Shown piece after piece: positions 9,101 to 11,594 of a DNA stretch of 11,594 nucleotides. Source of the DNA: Chloroflexota bacterium (GTDB lineage Bacteria; Chloroflexota; Anaerolineae; J102); the NCBI GenBank assembly GCA_003353825.1, contig PIVW01000153.1, forward strand, positions 1 through 11,594, read 5' to 3'. Below the pieces are notes generated by a model. The model did not search any database. It was not told the origin of the DNA and saw nothing but the letters and a program-made list of their open reading frames with translations. The position numbers were made by a program, and so were the translations under genes. How positions within the stretch are numbered: position 1 is the first letter of the stretch; every line of letters begins with the position of its first letter.

Positions 9101-11594
9101 GGCAGGAAGGGTTTCACAGTATTCAATTCGGATGCGTCCATCACCGCCGCTTCCACCATCACCAGCAGTGGCAACTCCGCTGCCACCAGTGGCACCAACC
9201 GCGGTTATTCGGTTTGAACCAATCGTTGCTTCACCAGCTTTTATCAGGAGCGAGCCACCTGCACCACCACCGCCACCACCGCCGCCACCTGCACCACCTG
9301 AACAAAGCCATCCTCCGTCATCTCCCGAGGCTGCATCAGCTCCAATTGAACCATTCACAATTATACTTTGGGCATACAGAGCAAGGATGCCACCTCCAGA
9401 TCCGCCGCGTCCTCCCATTCCACATGGATACGGATCCCCGGAATGTGCCGAATCGTCACTACCGCCTGCTCCGCCTGCTCCGCCAAAAAACAGACTGGTT
9501 AAATCTGATATACCGATTAGCTCGGTGGCGCTAAATCCACCCAGCGGTCCACCTGTAGGTCTGTCATCACCGTTTGTACCCTTGGTAGCATGACTACCTC
9601 CTCCGCCACCTGCTCCACCATCACTTTCGCCGCCGCCGCCGCCGCCGCCATTACGGTTAGCAAAACGAGACTGACTATATGTACCAGAGATGTTCTCGCC
9701 CTGTCTGCCGGTTTCACGAGGACTTGGCCACTTCTCAAAGCCCCGATAACCTCTCCGATTCATGCTAATGAGTCCATTAACTTGTACATTTCCACTTGCA
9801 CGAATTACCAACACCCCCCCTCTGCCATCCCCACTCCATTGCCAAGGACGTGCTGTTAGCGTTCCACCAGCCTCAACCGTTACATTTCGATAATGTGGCA
9901 CTTCAACAATTTGAGCGTAATGATTCGTGCCTACAGTGTAGGTGTGCTCCAGAGCTGTGTCCAAATTCAGGATACCGGAACCAATTGATGCAATATTTCT
10001 AAACTCGTAGGTTCCAACACTGTCACCTTGCATCTGGATCACAAGCACTTCATCACCTGACTGGAACCATCCAGCATTCCCAACATGCACTAGTGTAGCA
10101 CCTGTAGAGGCTGTGTTTGTCATCTGCGTGCAAGCAGGTGAACCTGAGTTTTCACAGAAGGTAAATGTTTCGCCAGCATGTACGATTAGATCTCCCCAAG
10201 AGCCATCACCGAACATGTCATACGACGCTGTACCTTCCCCGAAGTTTGTCGCATACTTACCCACCCCCTGCAGCGTGTCGTAATTCTGGCTGTACACCTT
10301 CACCGGCCGCAGTGTTTCAGCATTGCTCGGATCGATATCATGAGTGAATTCCACCCACTCCCCCTGATTGTGATCACCCTCGACATGCAGGGGGTAATCC
10401 AACGGCCGGATGATAGCCCCACCGGGTGCATCCTCAAGCATGGGTGTGATCTCTCCCTGGATGGTAATGGTCTTGGTGGGATTGGCAGGGTCGCTGGTGC
10501 GAACGGTAATGGTTTTTTCAAAAGGTTCGACAGGTAGGTCTTGGGTGTTGATTGTCAAATCGTAGAACACCAGGTCGCCGGCAGCAACAGTCCTACTACC
10601 TTGAGCCGACAAGGACAGACCATCAACATCCTCTACAAAGGCCAATAAGTCATGGTAGCCCACATTGCCTACTGCTACAGAACGCTGTAACAATGTACCC
10701 TGCTGGGCTGTACCGAAATCCCAGTTACTATCGGTGAATATGGCTAAGGGCAGTTTATCATGGCCGATCTGATCTAGGTCCTTCACCGTGTTTTCAAAGA
10801 TCGTGCCCTGGCGGTCGGCGGCAAATGCGAGTAAATGGTAATCAGCCTCGGAATCATATGCCGGAACAAAGTCATCTGTGCTCCAGTCGACAGCGACAGT
10901 GTTGGGTCCAGGATAGAAAGTCTGGTCTGAGACCACATATTCTTTGGCTACTGTGCCATCAGGTGTGGCGAACTCTACAAAGATATTTGCATTGTATAGG
11001 GTGGTGTCGGAGGGATTATTGAAGACGATGTAGGCAGTGTTGACGCCGGTGTTGTAAGGGATCTCGCTCATCACATCCATCTGGAAACCATAGCGCATGT
11101 GCCCCAGGTAGGACGTCAAATCTTCCTGGATGCTACTTACTTCTGTCGCTGTGACGAACTTATGATTACCTTGGGCATCATTGTATGAGACCACGATTAA
11201 CGGCGGGGTATAATCAGGTTGGTTGATGGTGAAAGTGAAGGTATCGATGGGCAGGGCAGTTTCCACAACGAAGGTTTCGTCAGCACTGATGTAGCCATCG
11301 GTGAAGGCGATGCTCATACCGTTTTCTACCGGCAGTTCGGTCAAGACGCTGTAGTTCTCTCCAACGTCTAGTGGTGTGTAGGTATTTCCACCATCATTGC
11401 TCCAGCTTATAGTCAGGCCGGGGGTAACGCCGATGTTGCCGTTGGCATCAGCCCTGAATTGATATGTCTTGGCTGTTGCTCCTTCGTATTGTCCGCTGGG
11501 ATAGGGTTTGGCTGTGCCCGTTCCCCAGCTACTCATATTGGGTGCGCCAATGCGAGCGCCCAAGACCACCCGTCGCCCCGCGCGTACACGCCCA
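3116..11594 (-). CDS. Giant modular extracellular protein, 5' end beyond the window
   Basis: The frame is open to the window edge: eight further codons (GRVRAGRR) precede a GTG at 11569, and no signal peptide follows that GTG, so the true start lies outside. Residues are numbered from the GTG (2817 in all). Domains in order are: a beta-rich region (1-272); an ASH-type Ig domain (273-374, WDFGTAQQG and TSDPANPTKTITIQGE); module A (376-986) and module B (987-1570), each with a glycine-rich probable beta-helix; an orphan copy of the modules' last subdomain (1575-1680); CARDB-like domains (1681-1805 and 1806-1918, with DNNEA and DEGNN); two malectin-like sandwiches (1919-2204); an FN3 plus Cna-like unit (2211-2414); two GWNL domains (2420-2592); and a final FN3 plus Cna-like unit (2616-2805), ending IYTPLIQQ. 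All 24 cysteines fall in 12 local pairs, fitting an exported, oxidised protein. No sortase motif or enzyme domain is visible. It is probably an adhesin, sheath or matrix protein by inference. It heads the series of three co-directional genes in this window. Confidence 0.9.
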   Translation of the reverse strand, partial: GRVRAGRRVVLGARIGAPNMSSWGTGTAKPYPSGQYEGATAKTYQFRADANGNIGVTPGLTISWSNDGGNTYTPLDVGENYSVLTELPVENGMSIAFTDGYISADETFVVETALPIDTFTFTINQPDYTPPLIVVSYNDAQGNHKFVTATEVSSIQEDLTSYLGHMRYGFQMDVMSEIPYNTGVNTAYIVFNNPSDTTLYNANIFVEFATPDGTVAKEYVVSDQTFYPGPNTVAVDWSTDDFVPAYDSEADYHLLAFAADRQGTIFENTVKDLDQIGHDKLPLAIFTDSNWDFGTAQQGTLLQRSVAVGNVGYHDLLAFVEDVDGLSLSAQGSRTVAAGDLVFYDLTINTQDLPVEPFEKTITVRTSDPANPTKTITIQGEITPMLEDAPGGAIIRPLDYPLHVEGDHNQGEWVEFTHDIDPSNAETLRPVKVYSQNYDTLQGVGKYATNFGEGTASYDMFGDGSWGDLIVHAGETFTFCENSGSPACTQMTNTASTGATLVHVGNAGWFQSGDEVLVIQMQGDSVGTYEFRNIASIGSGILNLDTALEHTYTVGTNHYAQIVEVPHYRNVTVEAGGTLTARPWQWSGDGRGGVLVIRASGNVQVNGLISMNRRGYRGFEKWPSPRETGRQGENISGTYSQSRFANRNGGGGGGGESDGGAGGGGGSHATKGTNGDDRPTGGPLGGFSATELIGISDLTSLFFGGAGGAGGSDDSAHSGDPYPCGMGGRGGSGGGILALYAQSIIVNGSIGADAASGDDGGWLCSGGAGGGGGGGGGAGGSLLIKAGEATIGSNRITAVGATGGSGVATAGDGGSGGDGRIRIEYCETLPAFSTSPSASEEKLNCYIADQVESSSYTITRLNLPKSTAETRNYQVQYGRKYDFAGAESQTQTIRLPKQVYSSASLDILVSNTIVSSGDLNLSLDLGDNSSTDWNHNASTTFPAEFDDVDIVAALNGYLVNRADVAWGDELDVPFELTSNLQAQVLLTDLKLGLQFNQPTAQAMTVDLGADRPLDWTEPIIGNWNKGDSYEFVHTLGPEPVSLHPVKVFSQDYGTTHGVGKYATDFSEGTAPGDMFGDGRNNNLIVSSSETSYTDNIRTSISSGAPAGQTIVDVQSVSGFETGDAVLLHQTRGTNAGEWEIGHIASVTPSLTMSKNLRNSYIDGGDNQAQVIRIPQYRNCAVDVGGVLRPHTWDGNTGGILAIMCNDELQVEGTVYADHLGFRGNLSVSNASAQGYVGEGHTGENRIQTQNLVGNAGGGGGGSGCCDGRGGGGGGNGTAGERGYDIPSNKNGGYGGGISGNAELSSMTFGGSGGESYGHPNNGGQGVIGGKRGGGIIYVAAKNIEIPGMITSKGEDTSDDGWYGIKGGAGAGGSIFVTGHQVNVSGSILATGGISYRNGTWGGAGGDGRIRIEYCNSSNGSTNPVASKQKIECHIIEKTESTASSTSLTIPENFSNSRTYQIQYGRRFIFSGAESQEKMLRLKRQVYSMASLDALISDTVAGSGNLDLCLDFGNDSICDWTHNATTSFPATLEATGFVDSLNSYLLTRNDIPWGESIDIPVRVDIDRAAQVLLTNLALTPVGAKTRFLRLPAQAYDSINLSLQMGQQGDTAGPLSFTVDVGADGTVDWPHSGNHSYPAVLSSTADGYDLAGAFNAYLAGRSGEVDVPIRIVPSPSVATALYDFTAILTDKPDATLTSSDISFGGVSASRTAAVETTEGDIIPIDVTLHNTGDGDTGPLTASFFATPPDGFGETYIGADFVENILASGTATAHLDWNTLGFTGDIPVRVVVDPFDRTVETFEDNNEATANIIILTRPDLLIPTISLDEAEPVVGQDVQVEMPLQNDGQTAASASTLALTVEDPDNDVSVICEPTPAVPGEDTFTELCVWSPSAPGLHRLFAVGDNGGVIFESDEGNNHQWRDLYVGFAGPLLLDSGADDATDPPYDPASGYGYIADNTFASDFCGSTTEETQLVAGDGLVEYQFDHLLPGHFYHLDLTLYECDSIGRQQQILVNNQIVGDPIDLSSGEIHEVSILLDPAFYKEHAVTIGIEELLGNDAVVSAIALHDIDYRYADAGGANDPEYDVDADYGFVDGVEQDSWGTLPYQSRRTDLGDGDPTDDPDNELVYQFDNLDPTLRYFLRFVFYQNSVGLSEQTIWVDDISTGEMTTLVDEEREDITVNVPLNAYFNDGSIEVQIRREDSTTGAFVNEISLEQKTLLDLPQIRDISIVNVNDIQATITWQTDRPTNGEVHYGPTQALGSVAYDDRGVQTTATTHFVSLLGLSPETDYFFYVVSADAVDDNEGALYQFRTGPTLGIGQNDTVYGQVFGPDGVTPAEGALVKILLLDDDDQPSLGQASPLAAIVPASGYWSANLGTARTEDLQAYFAYSPSGDQLQLNIDSGTGCAASQTIDTSEDFPAPTMSLVCPTQTVHNLDASWNLIALNLNSDPHPLAQEVLDEINAQGGDAEEINRRLNGRWDAHIDGLPFNNFQTTFTEAYFIRTNVSSVWAREGRPPLDVLPVDLYSGWNLVGFPKLAQPMDAEALLLDIQAQGGACDEIDKWSSGNWLGHPLGIPINLFDIRTDEGYFIRCSNAITYIMSDAVYQTIFPAIEPVERSPEPEASQSLPLVEDITISNLRDVAFTLSWRTNTYSRGWVEFGTDLENLDQIAYDDRGEEIVSRLFHASLGGLAPETTYYVRIHAGESMIDQSGEPLPVTTGAIQSPSIPFTAYGQVVKANGTPAGGAIMQVRVHGDLVDGINLLTSLVDEYGYWSLSLPVEDCTTASLSLTVVEAEGSITERDISACNASPAPAMVTISDYQPRIYTPLIQQ
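3155..3724 (-). repeat. FN3 plus Cna-like composite unit, C-terminal copy in the giant protein
   Basis: Residues 2616-2805 contain ITISNLRDVAFTLSW, AYDDRGEE, GLAPETTYYVRI, TTGA, AYGQVVKANGTPAGG and SPAPAMV in the same order as the other copies. C2768 and C2792 lie in the Cna-like half. The unit stands directly before the last 12 residues of the protein. Confidence 0.8.
3794..4312 (-). repeat. Tandem pair of GWNL-type domains in the giant protein
   Basis: Residues 2420-2500 and 2506-2592 share the pattern [SG]WNL[IV], then an Ala-rich helix ending [IN]-AQGG, then E-I, a G-[RN]-W, GLP or GIP, N-F or L-F, and a closing [GA]YFIR. The second copy has C2544 and C2579. I recall this W-N-L domain from many large secreted bacterial proteins but cannot assign a function. 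It is inserted between the two composite FN3 plus Cna-like units. Confidence 0.75.
4328..4939 (-). repeat. FN3 plus Cna-like composite unit, inner copy in the giant protein
   Basis: Residues 2211-2414 are the copy closest to that of the 551-residue protein: ISIVNVNDIQATITW, HYGPTQALGSVAYDDRG, THFVSLLGLSPETDYFF, TGPTLGIG, YGQVFGPDGVTPAEG and FPAPTMSL. C2394 and C2415 mark the end of its Cna-like half. Confidence 0.82.
4958..5815 (-). repeat. Two tandem malectin-like or CBM-like beta sandwiches in the giant protein
   Basis: Residues 1919-2060 and 2061-2204 are repeats of each other. Both open with D-[SA]-G, then DP.YD followed by [DA]..YG[YF][IV]; both contain [VL][EV]YQFD.L.P...Y.L, a central strand with Q-[QT]-I-[LW]-V, and a strand pair before the end. 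The layout fits a malectin-like or carbohydrate-binding sandwich. The family assignment is from the look of the sequence only. C1954 and C1992 could bridge the first copy. Confidence 0.55.
6530..6847 (-). repeat. Orphan third copy of the terminal subdomain of modules A and B
   Basis: Residues 1575-1680 repeat the last part of modules A (881-985) and B (1467-1571). Shared features are RLP.Q.Y, a D-x-G-x-[DN]-x-x-x-D-W loop (D1610 to W1619), a fPA or YPA, an ALN/AFNAYL helix, DVP and a final T-[AD]-[IL]-L strand. It lacks the header and glycine-rich parts of a full module. Its place right after module B suggests a partial tandem duplication. Confidence 0.75.
6860..8611 (-). repeat. Module B of the giant protein, glycine-rich beta-helix type
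   Basis: Residues 987-1570 run in the same order as module A: header with PLDW and GVGKYATDFSEGTAPGDMFG; a strand-rich block (GFETGDAVLLHQTRG, then QVIRIPQYRN); the glycine-rich section 1183-1404 with IIYVAAKNIEI and IFVTGHQVNVSGSI strands; the closing GGDGRIRIEYC; a C1406/C1424 pair; YQIQYGRRF; and the D-x-G...D-W subdomain with NSYL and IPVRV. Identity with module A is clear at protein level but not close in DNA, so the duplication is old. Confidence 0.85.
8612..10444 (-). repeat. Module A of the giant protein, glycine-rich beta-helix type
   Basis: Residues 376-986 comprise a header (RPLDYPL, GVGKYATNFGEGTASYDMFG), a strand-rich block (WFQSGDEVLVIQMQGD, QIVEVPHYRNVTVEAGG), and a glycine-rich section (576-815). 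That section has alternating short hydrophobic strands (GGVLVIRASGNVQVNGLI, GGGILALYAQSIIVNGSI, GGSLLIKAGEATIG) and runs of glycine. The module closes with GGDGRIRIEYC, a C818/C837 pair, YQVQYGRKY and the D916...D924-W subdomain. The regular strand-turn pattern suggests a beta-helix with glycine-rich loops. I recall similar modules in other large bacterial surface proteins, without a known ligand. Confidence 0.85.
9629..9649 (-). repeat. Seven tandem GGC codons (poly-glycine run)
   Basis: The plus strand shows seven GCC triplets in a row, read as GGC glycine codons 641-647 of the giant protein. Perfect trinucleotide runs like this are prone to slippage, so the number of glycines may differ between strains. 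Further less regular GGN runs occur at 9250-9302 in module A and near 7770-7830 in module B. Confidence 0.9.
10448..10753 (-). other. ASH-type Ig domain within the giant protein
   Basis: Residues 273-374 follow the usual ASH/HYDIN layout: a first strand ending WDFGTAQQG, V-x-V-x-N-V-G for the second, LSAQGSRTVAAGD, then TINTQDLP and the closing TVRTSDPANPTKTITIQGE. Such domains are common spacers in bacterial surface proteins. It separates the N-terminal beta-rich region from module A. Confidence 0.7.

Noticed and set aside
9132..9593. Plus-strand Pro-rich open frame (repeated PPPPP)
   Set aside because: It is the antisense of glycine codons in module A; GGN read in reverse gives CC-rich Pro codons.

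Overview
The window holds three consecutive minus-strand genes for secreted, multidomain proteins, plus the tail of a convergent membrane-protein gene at the left edge. The composition is close to half G+C. Three features together are what I associate with Chloroflexota (for example Anaerolineae or Chloroflexia): Thr/Pro 'TPTPSPT' linkers, FN3-like domains joined to carboxypeptidase-regulatory-like domains, and a short C-terminal tail of the 'Y-x-P' type. This phylum assignment is an inference from protein style and was not searched. No RNA genes, insertion sequences or CRISPR arrays were seen.

In transcription order (right to left) the layout is as follows. A giant gene (3116 to beyond the right edge, at least 2825 codons) is cut at its 5' end. 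A 221-bp gap follows, containing a stem-loop and a start-less 65-codon open frame that may be a gene remnant. Next comes a 363-residue secreted FN3 protein (1803-2894) with a good Shine-Dalgarno sequence. After only 29 bp comes a 551-residue secreted protein (118-1773) with a Thr/Pro stalk made of 34-residue tandem repeats. At 118-121 its stop codon overlaps the stop codon of a plus-strand membrane-protein gene that enters from the left edge.

The giant protein is a chain of extracellular modules. From the N-terminal side these are: a beta-rich region, an ASH-type Ig domain, two paralogous modules of about 600 residues (A and B) each built round a glycine-rich probable beta-helix, an orphan third copy of the modules' last subdomain, two CARDB domains, two malectin-like or CBM-like sandwiches, an FN3 plus Cna/CarboxypepD-like unit, two 'GWNL' domains, and a final FN3 plus Cna-like unit ending in IYTPLIQQ. 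The same FN3 plus Cna-like unit is also found once in each of the two smaller proteins. All 24 cysteines of the giant fall into 12 local pairs, as expected for a disulfide-bonded exported protein.

The three proteins share a module and an apparent transcription unit, and two of them share a tail motif. They therefore look like co-expressed parts of one cell-surface or matrix structure, such as an adhesin, sheath or surface layer with a stalked accessory protein. No catalytic domain was recognised, so the function remains structural or adhesive by inference only.
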